Positions 19,701 through 28,717 of a DNA stretch of 64,000 bases are shown piece after piece. Origin of the DNA: Planctomycetota bacterium (GTDB taxonomy: Bacteria; Planctomycetota; UBA1135; UBA2386). Below the pieces are notes generated by a model. That model worked only from the letters and a program-made list of their open reading frames with translations. It searched no databases and was not told the DNA's origin. Position numbers and translations under genes: made by a program. The stretch's first letter is position 1. Every line of letters begins with the position of its first letter. Location of the stretch: assembly GCA_028281765.1 (NCBI GenBank), contig JANQJF010000011.1, forward strand, positions 16,962 through 80,961, in the 5' to 3' direction.

Positions 19701-21361
19701 TCGCCGAACGAGTACACCACGCGGCCGGCGTCGTCGACGATCGCACCGGCGGTCGCGAGCAGGTCGATCATCGATTCGACGGCACGGGTGATCGCCGACT
19801 CCGGGAAGGCGGGCGGCGTGCTGCGCCCGGGGCCGAAGGAATCCGGCAGCAAGCGCAGGTGAGTCGACGAGCCTCGGAAGCCCGGGATGGCGCGACTGCC
19901 GGCGCGGCGCGAGTAGATCCGGGCGCGCGCGTCCACCGAGTCGAACCCGTCCCCGAACTGCTCCACGCTCTCGCTCGCTCCGAGGAACAGAATGCCGTCG
20001 GGAACGAGCGCGAAGCAGAACCGTTCGAGTGCGGCGCGCTGCGCTTCGGGCTTCAGGTAGATCAGGAGGTTGCGGCAGGTGATCAGGTCCGCGCGGGGGA
20101 ACGGGGGGTCGCGCAGCACGTCGTGACGCGCGAACACGATCCTGTTGCGCAGCTGCGGTGCGATCTTCAGCTCGTGCTTCTCTCCGACGCTGCCGATTCC
20201 AGCCGCGAACGGTGGGGGGATCTCCTCGAGGACCGATGCCGGGTATCGCGCGGTCGACGCGGACTCCAAGACCTGTGCGGCGATGTCCGTAGCGAAGATC
20301 TTGAACTCGCGTTTGCAGTCGAGTTCGCGCAGCGTCGAGTCGATCAGCACCGCGACGGTGTATGCCTCTTCTCCGCTCGCGCAGCCAGCGACCCAAACGC
20401 GGAAGGGGCCGTCTTGGTCTCGAGTCTCGCTCAGTCGTTCGATGAGCGCCCGACGCAGCGCTCGGAACGCCTCCGGATCGCGGAAGAACTGCGTCACGTT
20501 GATCAGGCAGTCGCTCGCGAGCCGTGCGACCTCCGAGTCGTCCCGTCGCAGCATCTCGAGATAGGCGGCGGGGTCCCGCATGTGGTGCAGGCTCATGCGT
20601 CGTTCGATCCGCCGCACGAGCGTCCCCGGCTTGTAGGCCGTGAGGTCGCAGTCGAGCCGTTCCTTGAGAACGTCGAGGATGGCTTCGTACGGCTCCTTGT
20701 TGGCCGGGGTTTCTGCGAACCCCATCGCGGCCCGGTGCAAGAACGGGTGACGCAGCAGTGCGCCGACGCGCTCGGCGAGTTCCGCCGGTGGCAGCACGAA
20801 GTCCGTGCAGCCGGTCGCGATGGCGGCTCGCGGCATCCCGTCGAACCGCGCGGTTTCGGGCTCCTGGACGAGCACCGTGCCACCCGCATCCTTGACGGCT
20901 CGCACGCCGCGCGCGCCGTCGCTGCCGGTGCCGGACAGCACGAGCGCGATCGCGGCGTCCTTGCGCTCGCGTGCGAGCGAACACAGGAACTCGTCGATCG
21001 GTCGCGGCACCGTCACCGTCGTGGCCGGCTGCTCCTCGAGATTCAGGTTGCCGTTCTCGACCACGATGTTCGAGCGGGGCGGCAGCAGGTAGATGCTGTT
21101 CGGCGCGAGATCCACCCGCCCCTCGACCTTGACGACCTGCATGCCCGTGTGCCGGCGCAAGATCTCGTCCATCAGGCTCTTGAAGTCCGGTGACAAGTGC
21201 TGGACGACGACGAAGGCGGCGCCCGAGTCGGGTTCGGCGTTGTCGAAGAACTCCTGGATCGCCTCGAGGCCACCGGCGGACGCGCCGATGCCGACGACCA
21301 CGGTCGCTGCGGCGTGAGAGCTCGTGCGTTTCGAAGAGGAACGGGATTCGTCCTTGGCCAT
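16772..21361 (-). CDS. CheB-CheR-PAS-GGDEF-EAL fusion signalling protein
   Basis: 1529 residues. CheB methylesterase domain at about 19-205 ([12 protein letters not shown] catalytic Ser, QHLSPDF His, SGTGSDG Asp) with no receiver domain. CheR methyltransferase at about 215-490 ([14 protein letters not shown] site [12 protein letters not shown]). A PAS-like part is followed by a coiled coil at about 664-737 (repeated TNEELxxSNEEL), then further PAS domains. GGDEF lies near residue 1195 with an I-site RPTD five residues before it, so diguanylate cyclase activity with product inhibition is possible. The C-terminal EAL-like domain keeps DDVGLG but has ARGVE for the usual AEGVE and VALSE for LEITE, so phosphodiesterase activity is doubtful. 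Start ATG 21361. No chemoreceptor or CheA is nearby. Confidence 0.93.
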   Translation of the reverse strand: MAKDESRSSSKRTSSHAAATVVVGIGASAGGLEAIQEFFDNAEPDSGAAFVVVQHLSPDFKSLMDEILRRHTGMQVVKVEGRVDLAPNSIYLLPPRSNIVVENGNLNLEEQPATTVTVPRPIDEFLCSLARERKDAAIALVLSGTGSDGARGVRAVKDAGGTVLVQEPETARFDGMPRAAIATGCTDFVLPPAELAERVGALLRHPFLHRAAMGFAETPANKEPYEAILDVLKERLDCDLTAYKPGTLVRRIERRMSLHHMRDPAAYLEMLRRDDSEVARLASDCLINVTQFFRDPEAFRALRRALIERLSETRDQDGPFRVWVAGCASGEEAYTVAVLIDSTLRELDCKREFKIFATDIAAQVLESASTARYPASVLEEIPPPFAAGIGSVGEKHELKIAPQLRNRIVFARHDVLRDPPFPRADLITCRNLLIYLKPEAQRAALERFCFALVPDGILFLGASESVEQFGDGFDSVDARARIYSRRAGSRAIPGFRGSSTHLRLLPDSFGPGRSTPPAFPESAITRAVESMIDLLATAGAIVDDAGRVVYSFGDIGRWLQVPRGRVSTDLFEMLPANTVDATRWAIRQARGSSEVVRIGSLEIDGSNCSLELLHVGATASDDKDEQLPGLDVLLLRSQEQDARAAAGSRSDEIDLDEAVRGQIDALETDLRSTRESLQTTIEELETSNEELQATNEELLASNEELQSTNEELHSVNEELYTVNAEHEQKISELLEVTADLEHLLNNTEIGTIFLDSAMRVRRFTPSAQIALPLRDQDPGRRITELQSHLVDTDLGSLAKSVLDSGEAVEQQVSTEQGVHIHLRVHPYRVGANIAGVVVTFVDMSRIEEAQRATREQARILRSIEETSRDVFWSVDAESLRLGYLSPSFERVWGQPVDDRLQESRGWPGSIHPDDRQRVEREYLSSARTGEYAAEYRIVRADGEVRWIADRAHGVIEDGGRRLIIGSAEDVTSRVQLDQEHRRGLEIHLRACDHALVPMLLVELDGTVLWGNGAVRRKLRGRQQAIPERVEELLLDADDQQAWKQALESAVEAGSATAQVALTFEEGQDTPCEIELVYVNESEHLPGFFVCQWVDETERRVRESELETRAADLEWEADRDPLTELLNRRGLERVLVREFHVGARRGDTFVAILVDCDEFKTINDRFGLPAGDTTLREVARRLRESLRPTDLLARVGGDEFLVVLPSARLAEGAHVGEKLRRAITAKPIAHMGHEIEATVSVGVVAASPSSRPEDLVAQADGLLKRSKHAGRNRVTFADPDDSATGFASLETLLGASPAESLRVVARGVHDVASRERIGVELVARGSDAAATTSRVFQAAAQAGRLEEIDLLALEACVERAIRLAGAPHVHLNIFPITLLSSSPARVDRLLERIAGGGRCCVALSERHFVGEPAKLRARIDRLRDRGIRIGVDDVGLGRTSLETLLALEPDVVKVDGRLVADVDGSAASRRILERLVAMLQHTDIELIARGVERESQRRVLEEAGVRLAQGLLWPPSRDIEASFRSASNDS

Positions 21362-21390
21362 GGAGAGCTCGGCTGGTCGTCGGGGTTGAT

Positions 21391-21540
21391 TCAGAACGCG
21401 TCGCGACGCGCGGCGGGCGACGCGCTGCGTTCACGAACCGGCTCGATCTCTGCGGCGATGGCGCGGCGAGCGCCTGGGAGAGACCGGGAGTGGCGGCGGC
21501 GGGAGCGTCGGGCGCTGCAAATGCGGCACTGGTCGTTCAT
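21391..21540 (-). CDS. Possible 49-residue basic Cys-containing peptide
   Basis: ATG at 21540 is preceded by GGAAGGA at a spacing of six bases. The peptide starts MNDQCRICSARRSRRRHSRS and ends 29 bp before the CheB-CheR fusion gene. CxxC and a strongly basic stretch are the only features. It could be a leader or a short DNA or RNA-binding peptide, or chance: Arg-rich frames arise easily in GC-rich DNA. The ribosome site is the main support. Confidence 0.3.
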   Translation of the reverse strand: MNDQCRICSARRSRRRHSRSLPGARRAIAAEIEPVRERSASPAARRDAF

Positions 21541-21675
21541 GGAGCGATCCTTCCGTGGCGGAGGCATGCGCAGGAGCCCAGCCACGACGGCGAGTCGTGG
21601 TCGGTCGCGTGCCCGACGTAGGCCTCTCATATCGCACGAAACGGCGACTCGTTGCAGCACGAAGCGCTGACGCGA

Positions 21676-21696
21676 AGCGTCGGTATTTCCGACGCT
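21676..21696 (-). terminator. Hairpin after the AhpC/TSA-like gene
   Basis: Perfect 8-bp stem AGCGTCGG / CCGACGCT with a TATTT loop, about 60 bp past the leftward stop at 21757. There is no run of T after it on the minus strand, so it would be a non-canonical terminator or an mRNA-end stabiliser. Confidence 0.35.
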
Positions 21697-21756
21697 ATGG
21701 GCGCTTTGGCGCAGAGGATCGGACGGGGGACCGGCGATCCGAGCCGGGATCGGTCG

Positions 21757-22797
21757 TCAGTTCTGCTCGTGCGCCTTGGCCCCGAGCACCCGGCGGAGTC
21801 GATCCTGGAACCCGAAGCCGACGCCGTCCTTCTCGAGCCCGTCTTGGAACTCGGCCTGGTCGACGCCTTCTTGTGCGACGACCACGTAATCCGGGCGATC
21901 CGCCGCGGTCTGGTGGACGAACTGGGCTACGACGTGGCCTCGTGAGACCACGAACGCGCCCGGCATCTGCGCCGCGTCGCCGCGCAGCCAGCCGATGCCG
22001 TGTCCCTGCTTGACGCCGGCTTCCCAGCCGCGCTTCCACACCGACCAGCCCAGGAGCTGGGTCGGGCTGCCGCGGCGCAGGGCAAAGGCGCGGTAGAGGA
22101 CGCGGTCCGGGTCGCTGATCGCCGTGACGTCGTCGAGGCCGTAGCCGCGGAACAGCTCGCGGGCCTCTTGCTCCGACGACATGTGCACCAGGACGAGGCG
22201 GGTGCCCGAGGAGTGCAGCCGCTCGTTGATCGCGGCCAGATCCGCGAGGGCTTCCCGACAGAAGGTGCAGCCGAAGTGCCGCAGAAACACGAGGAATTGG
22301 GGCTGTTGCCGTGACGCCTCGAGCAGGTCGGTTCCATCGGCGTCCTGGTAGAGGGACAATGCCATGTCCAGGGGCACTACGGGAGGCGTGTGATCGGCCC
22401 GATGGGTGCGGGCTGCGCCTCGCAGAATCAGGCCGAAGGGAACCCACCAAATCGGGCCGAGCGCAAAGACCAACAGGCCGGGCTCCCACGGCATGCGCCC
22501 ACGGGAGGCGGCCCAGACAAAGCCGACGGGGACCAGGACCTTGATCAGCAGTCCCACCAGCACGATGGGCCAGAGTCGGAACGGATGCCTCGCGGCCAAA
22601 CCGTAACCGAGACCCAGGAGCGCGACGAACAGCCCCAGACACTGCCAGACTTCGGGATACGCCGAATGCTCGAGGCCGGCCCAGGCGAGCGGTGCGGCGG
22701 GCTCCAGGACGACGAAGATGCCGCCGAGGATATTGAAAGCGGCCGCAAGTCGAAGGACACGGGCCATCCAGTCCGGAGCTGTGCTTTCGGGCGGCAT
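21757..22797 (-). CDS. Membrane protein with AhpC/TSA (peroxiredoxin-like 2) domain
   Basis: About 346 residues from ATG 22797 (GTG 22818 is an alternative; the frame stays open farther without protein-like sequence). Four hydrophobic helices fill about residues 10-125. The soluble part carries FLRHFGCTFCREALADL near residue 185, the CxxC site of the AhpC/TSA-2 family, and continues with a thioredoxin-like fold (LVLVHMSSEQEA, SDPDRVLYRAF). This supports a redox role near the membrane. It overlaps nothing but lies 71 bp after the metallophosphoesterase gene. Confidence 0.78.
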   Translation of the reverse strand: MPPESTAPDWMARVLRLAAAFNILGGIFVVLEPAAPLAWAGLEHSAYPEVWQCLGLFVALLGLGYGLAARHPFRLWPIVLVGLLIKVLVPVGFVWAASRGRMPWEPGLLVFALGPIWWVPFGLILRGAARTHRADHTPPVVPLDMALSLYQDADGTDLLEASRQQPQFLVFLRHFGCTFCREALADLAAINERLHSSGTRLVLVHMSSEQEARELFRGYGLDDVTAISDPDRVLYRAFALRRGSPTQLLGWSVWKRGWEAGVKQGHGIGWLRGDAAQMPGAFVVSRGHVVAQFVHQTAADRPDYVVVAQEGVDQAEFQDGLEKDGVGFGFQDRLRRVLGAKAHEQN

Positions 22798-22868
22798 TGG
22801 GAAGGTATTCGCAGTCACACGCCAAACGGATGCGGCCGTCTCGTATGTCGGGGATATGACCCCGGAGT

Positions 22869-23852
22869 CTACCCCCGACGCCCGCCTGCCGCCTCCGGGG
22901 GGGCGCCAGAAGCAAGCGGGACATCGATTCCGGCTCGCCGGCGCAGCACCGCGAAACCCGCGAGCACGAGCAGTGCGAGCGCCAGGCCGCCGACGAGGGG
23001 CCTCCCGCGCATCCAGGGATAGACCGACCCCACCGCGAGGCGTCGGAACTCGATGCCGAGCTTGATGTCGCGCGGGATCGTGTGCGTCTCCCACCGGAAT
23101 CCCGCGTCGTCGAGCGTCAGGATGCCGACGGTCGGCAGGTTCTCGTCCGTGTCGTCGTGGCTACGGTCGCAGTTGTTGCCATGGTGGTAGTGGCGCGTGC
23201 CGGCGTCGTCGTCGAACGACTGGCTGCGGTGCACGTGCCCGGCGAATTGCACCGTGGGCGCGGACGGCAATGGCTCGTCGATGGGGCGGTGGGCGGCCAC
23301 AATCACGCCGCGTTGGGCTGGATCGGACGCCGAATCGCGCATCAGCGCGACCGACGGCTTCGTCAGCGGTCCGGCGGCATTGTCGAGGCCGATCAGCCGC
23401 CAGCCGCGGACGTCGACACGCCAGTGCCGCGGTCCGATCCAGTCGTCGTAGTGGTCGAGGGTGTCGGTCTCCCGGTGCAGGTCGTGGTTGCCCGGAACGC
23501 TGAGCACCGGAACGTCGGGGCCGTAATCGCGAAACACGCTGTGGAGGGCCGCGTAGCGACCCGGCAGCGCGTTGTTCACCGTGTCCCCGAGCTGGAGGAT
23601 CAGGTCCGGCTGCAGGTCGGCGGTCAGCGCGAGCAGGTCGGTGAATTCGGACAGGCCGTTCTGGATGTCACCGATGACCGCGACGCGGATCGGACCGTTC
23701 TCCACGGCTGGGATCTCTTCGAGGGGTGTCGCCAACTTGCGTGGACCGTCGGCCCAGGCGGTGGCGCCCGACCACCAGGCAGCGCCCAGCAGGATCGCGA
23801 CGGTCCATGCGAACAAGCCGAGAGCGACGCTTGGCCAGCGGCGTCGGCTCAT
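22869..23852 (-). CDS. Membrane-anchored metallophosphoesterase
   Basis: 327 residues with an N-terminal helix and a second helix near residues 285-305. Metal-site motifs of the calcineurin-like family appear in order: GDIQN near 61, GDTVNN near 90, GNHD near 117, AHRP near 185 and GHVHRS near 203. A His/Asp-rich loop (RHYHHGNNCDRSHDD) follows. Hydrolysis of a phosphoester outside the cytosol is predicted; the substrate is not shown. The start ATG 23852 is followed by a basic lead typical of a signal anchor. Confidence 0.88.
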   Translation of the reverse strand: MSRRRWPSVALGLFAWTVAILLGAAWWSGATAWADGPRKLATPLEEIPAVENGPIRVAVIGDIQNGLSEFTDLLALTADLQPDLILQLGDTVNNALPGRYAALHSVFRDYGPDVPVLSVPGNHDLHRETDTLDHYDDWIGPRHWRVDVRGWRLIGLDNAAGPLTKPSVALMRDSASDPAQRGVIVAAHRPIDEPLPSAPTVQFAGHVHRSQSFDDDAGTRHYHHGNNCDRSHDDTDENLPTVGILTLDDAGFRWETHTIPRDIKLGIEFRRLAVGSVYPWMRGRPLVGGLALALLVLAGFAVLRRRAGIDVPLASGAPPEAAGGRRG

Positions 23853-23937
23853 CGAGGTTGTTCCGGGGTTGGCTGAGGCATGAGGGCAGCAACCCTAGCA
23901 GATTCGGAACCAAGTCGAACCCGCGGCTTCGGCCCGC

Positions 23938-26328
23938 TCACCGCACGCGATCGACGGATCGATTCGTGAACCGAACCCGTCCGTTCTCGATCACCAATCC
24001 CTGAGAGAAAAGCAGGGTGTCGAGTGGGATCTGAGGCGGGATCGGAAACGCATACGTCGCGACGCTTTCGCCCGGAGCGAGCACCTGAGTGGAGGCCCAG
24101 GGCACGAGCGTGAGCGGGTCGATACGGAGGTCACCCCAGTCGAACAGGGAGATGCGCGCCGGCGCGAGGCCGAGCAGCATGGCGACGGACCGCGTCGTGT
24201 CGTCTTGTGACGGTCCGAACTCGACGCGCAACTCGAAAGACGTTCCGACGCGTGGGGCGAACGGCGCGACGAGCTGCGTGGCGTGATTGATCAACACGAC
24301 CTGATCGAGGATCACGTCGACGTCCTGGTCTTCGTCGATGTCGACGATCAACGCGTTGAGCGAGAAGATGACGCCCTCCAGGACCGTCCCGTCCGACGTG
24401 AAGTTCAGTGCGCCGTCGTTGGTCAGCGTGTTGAATCCGCCACCTCCGGCCGTGCTCGCCAGCAGGTCGACATCGCCATCCATGTCGTAGTCGAGAAAGG
24501 CGATGACGCCCGGCTGGGGCAGCGAGATCCCGTAGTCGAAGAATCCGTCGCCGTCGTTACGGATCTCGATGCCGATCCCGATCACCATGTCGACAGCCCC
24601 ATCGCCGCTGAAGTCGCCGACTGGCTCCATGGGGAGCCAGAATGGCAGGTCGAAGTAACCGGGCGGGAGGCGTTCGACGGTCTCCATCGTGAACGTGCGG
24701 GAACCCTGGTTGACGTGGATGCCCTCCGAGAGGAAGTCCTGGTCACCATCGCCGTCGATGTCGTAGGCGTGCGCGCCATCGATCACTCTTGCGGAGGGGG
24801 CCATGACGGTCGTCGCTGGAAAGAAGCCGTTGCCCGCGTTCCAGAGAATCGTGGCGTCCGTGAACTGCCGGACACCGATGTCGAGGTGCCCGTCACCGTC
24901 GAAGTCCGCCGCGACCCAAGAGTCCCAGTCGAACGGTGTTGCCGGCAGTCGCAGGGGTGAGCCGAGATGGAACTGGCCGGTGCCGTCGTTGATCAACAGC
25001 GCGGAGTCGACGATCAGATCCGGATCGCCGTCGGAGTCGAGGTCCGCGAACGCGCCGTCGAATCCGATTTGTGGTGGCAGTTCGCGATGCTGCCACGTTC
25101 CGTCGTCCGCCTGTATTTGGAGTGAATTCGGCGGAAGGAACAGGTCCAGGTCGCCATCCCCGTCGACGTCCGCGGCAGCGCGGGCTCCACCGAGGTCGGG
25201 TCTCCACGGCGATACGTCGACGAATCGAGCCCATGGTTCGGCCGATGGCGTGTTGAGAAACAGTCCCGCCGCCCCGAGCAGCAGGTCGTCCCTGCCGTCG
25301 GTGTCGAAGTCCGTCGCGAACGCGATGCCGTCGGATTCGGACGCGGACGTGAGTTCCTCGATGACGTGCGGGATGCCGGTATTGCCGTTTCGGTTTTCGA
25401 AGATCGTGTCCGGGCCGACAAAAACGTCGGGCCGTCCGTCCGCGTCGGCATCCAGGATCGCAGTGCGGTCCAGGTCCAGTTCACTCGTGGCGATGCCGAA
25501 GGAGTTCGGGTCTTCGACGAGGCTGCCCGTGCCGTCGTTCTTCCAGAGGGAGACGTTGAAGTCGTTGCCGCCGGATGTGCTTTCGAGAGCTACGACGTCG
25601 ACGTCGGAGTCCCCGTCGTAGTCGACGACGAGCATCTTGGCGAGCGCGCGGGGCAGCTGGTCGTCGAGCGTGAAGTTTCCGGCACCGTCGTTGAGCCAGA
25701 TCTGTGCCGTGTTGGGCATGGCGAAGGTGTTCGCGACTCGCGCGAGGTCCGGGTCGCCGTCGCCGTCGAGATCCGCGATCGCCGTGCTCCGTGTCGCAAG
25801 CTCCGGGACGGGGCCGTCGGCCGGCACGGTGAGGAACGAGAACGTGCCAGTTCCGTCGTTGAGGAGGACTGCCGGCTCTTCGCGGCTCGCCTCGAGCAGG
25901 ATGTCGGCGTCGCCGTCGTCGTCGACGTCGACCGGGTGCAGCTGGTTGATCGTGAACTGCGTCGGCATCGTGGGAAAACGGAGGCCGCTCGTGTCGGCGA
26001 ACGCCAGCGGCGCAGTCTGCTCGAAGAAGGCGAGGCCAAACCAGAAGCGGACGATGTCCACGTCACCGTCCGAGTCGAAGTCCGCGGCGATCAGTCTGCC
26101 GCGCAGATCGAGGCCGATGTCGATGCTCGCAAAGCGTGCGTTGCCATCATTGAGGTGGGCGCGACCGGACGACATCAGCAGGTCCGTGTCACCATCCATG
26201 TCGAGATCGGTCGTCAGGCTCGCACGATCGAGTCGGGGGAGCAGATGAGTGCGACCGATGGGCTCGAATCGGGTTTGGGCAATGCCCGGTGCGGCGATCA
26301 GGCAGGCGAGCGCGATGCGATTCAGCAT
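23938..26328 (-). CDS. Secreted FG-GAP / VCBS repeat protein
   Basis: 796 residues with a signal peptide (MLNRIALACLIAAPGIA). About a dozen repeats of the DxDxDGxxD calcium-loop type are seen, for example DLDMDGDTDLL, DIDGDGDQDFL and DYDMDGDVDLL, each followed by a FG-GAP-like strand. This should fold as one or two beta-propellers outside the cell. The C-terminal 110 residues lack repeats. No catalytic domain or sorting signal is recognised. Proteins of this kind are abundant in Planctomycetota; adhesion or binding is the usual guess. Confidence 0.88.
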   Translation of the reverse strand: MLNRIALACLIAAPGIAQTRFEPIGRTHLLPRLDRASLTTDLDMDGDTDLLMSSGRAHLNDGNARFASIDIGLDLRGRLIAADFDSDGDVDIVRFWFGLAFFEQTAPLAFADTSGLRFPTMPTQFTINQLHPVDVDDDGDADILLEASREEPAVLLNDGTGTFSFLTVPADGPVPELATRSTAIADLDGDGDPDLARVANTFAMPNTAQIWLNDGAGNFTLDDQLPRALAKMLVVDYDGDSDVDVVALESTSGGNDFNVSLWKNDGTGSLVEDPNSFGIATSELDLDRTAILDADADGRPDVFVGPDTIFENRNGNTGIPHVIEELTSASESDGIAFATDFDTDGRDDLLLGAAGLFLNTPSAEPWARFVDVSPWRPDLGGARAAADVDGDGDLDLFLPPNSLQIQADDGTWQHRELPPQIGFDGAFADLDSDGDPDLIVDSALLINDGTGQFHLGSPLRLPATPFDWDSWVAADFDGDGHLDIGVRQFTDATILWNAGNGFFPATTVMAPSARVIDGAHAYDIDGDGDQDFLSEGIHVNQGSRTFTMETVERLPPGYFDLPFWLPMEPVGDFSGDGAVDMVIGIGIEIRNDGDGFFDYGISLPQPGVIAFLDYDMDGDVDLLASTAGGGGFNTLTNDGALNFTSDGTVLEGVIFSLNALIVDIDEDQDVDVILDQVVLINHATQLVAPFAPRVGTSFELRVEFGPSQDDTTRSVAMLLGLAPARISLFDWGDLRIDPLTLVPWASTQVLAPGESVATYAFPIPPQIPLDTLLFSQGLVIENGRVRFTNRSVDRVR

Positions 26329-26455
26329 GCGCGGAGCCTACCAGGTTCCGGGCTGGCCGGCGTGTGCTGACGCAGCACCGTCGTGTGGGACCTCGCATTT
26401 GCGCGCGCCAGGCTTCGCATCGCGACTCGGCGTTGGTCTACGATGTTGTCGCCGC

Positions 26456-27082
26456 ATGCCGAGTCTGATCGCACACCTGAGCAAGCGCGCGCAGCGAGAG
26501 CTGCTCGACGACGTCAACTATCTGAATCTCGGCGAGCTCCGCACCTTCTGCCGCGAACACGGAATCCCCACGGCGATCTACATCGAGGCCGAATCGGGAG
26601 AACGGCGGCGTTCGAAGGACACGGATCGCAAGTCGGTCGTGCTCGGTCGTGTGCGGCGGTATCTCGAGACGGGGCGCGTTCCCGAGCCCACGGTGTTCTG
26701 CGCTGCCGTCGTCCGCCTCGATGGTTTGCCCGAGGAGCCGCGTCCGACGGATCGGCTGTACTACGGGTGCTACGACAAACAGAACCCGAAGATGATGGCG
26801 CTGCTGCGGAAGCTCACCGACGGGGCGTTTCGAAATGGCGCCGTTGCGCGCATTCTCGCGCGCGAGTTCTGGACGGCCGGAGTGGCTCCGACGTTCCGTG
26901 AGTTCGCCCGAGAGTGGATCGTGGCCAATGAGAAGGGGCTCGGAATCGCAGATGGGGAACACCCCGAAGCGGCGTTCTTGACAGATCGAGCGAGGGGCGA
27001 AGCCGGAGACGACTGGAAGCAGAAGCGCGCTCGGATCGCAGCGAAGGTGCAGGATGCGCTCGCAACGATTCGGTGCCGATGA
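26456..27082 (+). CDS. SAP-like-domain hypothetical protein
   Basis: 208 residues from ATG 26456. The N-terminus has a helix-extended-helix pattern (YLNLGELRTFCREHGIPTAI), resembling a SAP-type nucleic-acid-binding motif. Conserved-looking blocks follow: RLYYGCYDKQNPKMMALL and FRNGAVARILAREFW. The C-terminus is a charged helix. No signal peptide; soluble. The longer open frame to 26249 runs through the region upstream of the FG-GAP gene and is not protein-like. Function unknown; a DNA-related role is an inference from the SAP-like part. Confidence 0.72.
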   Translation: MPSLIAHLSKRAQRELLDDVNYLNLGELRTFCREHGIPTAIYIEAESGERRRSKDTDRKSVVLGRVRRYLETGRVPEPTVFCAAVVRLDGLPEEPRPTDRLYYGCYDKQNPKMMALLRKLTDGAFRNGAVARILAREFWTAGVAPTFREFAREWIVANEKGLGIADGEHPEAAFLTDRARGEAGDDWKQKRARIAAKVQDALATIRCR

Positions 27083-27131
27083 CACACGGTCGTTGGGGTC
27101 GTTTCGGCCGTTGCGAACGACACAACGGCGA

Positions 27132-27144
27132 ACACTGCCAGTGT
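27132..27144. promoter_or_regulatory. Dyad ACACTG-C-CAGTGT upstream of the selenoprotein candidate
   Basis: Perfect 13-bp inverted repeat 50 bp before the start of the MerP-like gene, in the only non-coding gap there (112 bp). It could be an operator. No promoter boxes can be assigned with confidence. Confidence 0.3.
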
Positions 27145-27194
27145 GGTAGTGTGTCGAACCCGATGCCACGAACTCGTGCTGAGAAGACGACCCC

Positions 27195-27530
27195 ATGACC
27201 CGACTCCCCTCTCTCGTCGCAGCGGCATTGCTGACGGCGTTCGGTGCCTGTTCCGATGGGCAGCCTCAGGAGGCGCACGCCGCCACGATCCCGGCAGCCG
27301 AGCAGACTCAGGTCGCGCTCGAGTTGCCGGGAATGGATTGAGGCGGCTGCGCCAAGTCAGTGCGGTCCGCACTGGCCAAAATCCCTCAGATCCAAGGTCT
27401 GACGGCCGAGCCGGGTTCGCCGGGTCGCGTGTCGTTCACGACCGCGAAGGACTTCGACTTCCGCAAGGCGCTCGACGCTGCCGTCGCGGACGGATTGCGG
27501 CCCATGAAGGGCTACAAGGTGGTCGAGTGA
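27195..27530 (+). CDS. MerP/HMA-like lipoprotein, candidate selenoprotein (TGA = Sec49)
   Basis: 112 codons including an in-frame TGA at 27339-27341. The N-terminus is a signal peptide with a possible lipobox (AAALLTAFGAC). Residues about 43-111 form a heavy-metal-associated (HMA) domain. The metal motif GMxCxxC appears as GMD-TGA-GGC, so the TGA replaces exactly the first metal-binding Cys. The frame continues for 62 codons with normal codon use (AKSVRSALAKIP, DFDFRKALDAAV) to a TGA at 27528. A hairpin with a G-starting loop follows the TGA at the right distance for a bacterial SECIS. MerP-like selenoproteins with UxxC are, as I recall, among the described bacterial selenoprotein families. 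If read as stop, a 48-residue lipoprotein with no function would result. Likely role: thiol/selenol metal or mercury binding outside the inner membrane. Confidence 0.82.
27339..27376 (+). promoter_or_regulatory. bSECIS-like element: UGA plus downstream hairpin
   Basis: UGA at 27339-27341. The stem 27356-27363 (GTCAGTGC) pairs with 27369-27376 (GCACTGGC), all Watson-Crick except one G-U. The loop 27364-27368 is GGTCC, which may tighten to GTC by one more G-C pair. A G in the first two loop positions and a loop 22 bases after the UGA fit known bacterial SECIS rules. It is located within the coding frame, as in bacteria. SelB binding is inferred; selA, selB, selC and selD are not in this window. 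Confidence 0.7.
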
Positions 27531-27556
27531 GCCGCGGGCGTTCCGCCTGAGGGTTG

Positions 27557-28717
27557 CTAGTCGGCTCGCATCCGCCGCTGCCCGACGAACGTCGCGATCA
27601 GCAGCAGGCCGATCGCAATCAGCGCGAACATGAAGAACTGCCGAGAGCCGAGAAGGCTCGCGGTGGACGCCGTCTCCGACGTCGCCTGCTCGAGGCTCGC
27701 GATCGTGAAGAGCAATCCATAGCGCTCGAACGACAGCGAGCTCAGGAACTGGAATGCCTCGAATCGGTGCGCGAGCAAGTTCATCGCGCCGACAACGAGG
27801 AGATAGGCGAACGAGAGCAGGTTCGGTGCCGCCTGGTTCTTCGCGAACGACGTGATGAGTGTGCCGACCGCCAGGTAGCCGCAGGTCATGACGACCATGG
27901 TCGTCCAGAACAGGGGCGAGCTCAGGGCGGCGGGCTGCAGCGCCGAGATCGCGAGCGCGGAGGTGCCGATGGCCAGCCCGCCGTGGACCAGCGCCTTCGA
28001 GAACATGAATTCGAAGAACGACGCTGGCGTCAGCAGGAGTGCGCGCAGCGTCCCTCGCTCTCGCTCCTGCGCCGTCAGGGAGACCAGGAGGCCGCAGGCT
28101 CCGAAGAACTGGATCATCGTCAGGAGGGCCGTCGCGATGAGCGGCAGGCTCAGGACGTCGGCGATCGAGACGCTCTCGAGTGCGGCCTGGGTCCGCTGCG
28201 CGCGCGTCGGCGGCGTGATGGGTTCGATCGTCTCCAAGAACTGCGGGATCTCGCCGAAGTATGCGGTCGACGCGGAAAGGAACCAGCGCGTCACCGGCCA
28301 GAGCGCATTGGGGTCGGACCCGGGGTAGCGATAGCGAATGTGTTGTCTCGTGACGCCCCGGCCCACGCCATTCCTCCGGTCGAGCACCGGCTGTCGAACC
28401 TCGATGACGAGGGCGTCCGGGGGGTACGGATCGGAGCCGAGCTCCGTGGCGTCCACGAAGCGGAGTTCGATCCGTCCCCGCGCGCGACGCTTCAGAGTTC
28501 GGATCCAGTCGTTGTCGTCCCAATACACGATCCAAGGAATCGGCTCGCGCTCGGCGGCCGCCGGTGCGGCATGCGCCTCTTCGACGAGTCCGCTCGACGC
28601 CGTCACGAACGCGACGATCACGAGCAGGCCCAGCATCATCAGGGCCGGACCGTTGCGGAGAAGACGTGCCACGTCTTTGCGGACGAGCGCGCGAAGGACG
28701 TGAGGGCGTAGCTTCAT
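27557..28717 (-). CDS. ABC-2 type permease (NatB-like)
   Basis: 386 residues. The first helix lies near residues 25-45, a soluble extracytoplasmic part of about 130 residues follows, then five or six helices from about 195 to 380. This is the layout of NatB/ABC-2 permeases (KDVARLLRNGPALMMLGLL at the start; QERERGTLRALLLTP in a cytosolic loop). Its start overlaps the stop of the ATPase gene by 4 bp. The substrate is unknown. It is convergent with the selenoprotein candidate, with 26 bp between their stops. Confidence 0.86.
   Translation of the reverse strand: MKLRPHVLRALVRKDVARLLRNGPALMMLGLLVIVAFVTASSGLVEEAHAAPAAAEREPIPWIVYWDDNDWIRTLKRRARGRIELRFVDATELGSDPYPPDALVIEVRQPVLDRRNGVGRGVTRQHIRYRYPGSDPNALWPVTRWFLSASTAYFGEIPQFLETIEPITPPTRAQRTQAALESVSIADVLSLPLIATALLTMIQFFGACGLLVSLTAQERERGTLRALLLTPASFFEFMFSKALVHGGLAIGTSALAISALQPAALSSPLFWTTMVVMTCGYLAVGTLITSFAKNQAAPNLLSFAYLLVVGAMNLLAHRFEAFQFLSSLSFERYGLLFTIASLEQATSETASTASLLGSRQFFMFALIAIGLLLIATFVGQRRMRAD

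Noticed and set aside
19497..21434. Open frame of 645 codons on the minus strand within the CheB-CheR gene
   Set aside because: Different frame of the same strand as the fusion protein; no recognisable motif and very Arg-rich.
27143..27550. Alternative 135-codon frame over the selenoprotein gene
   Set aside because: Arg-rich with no family signal; the frame with the TGA carries a signal peptide and HMA domain instead.
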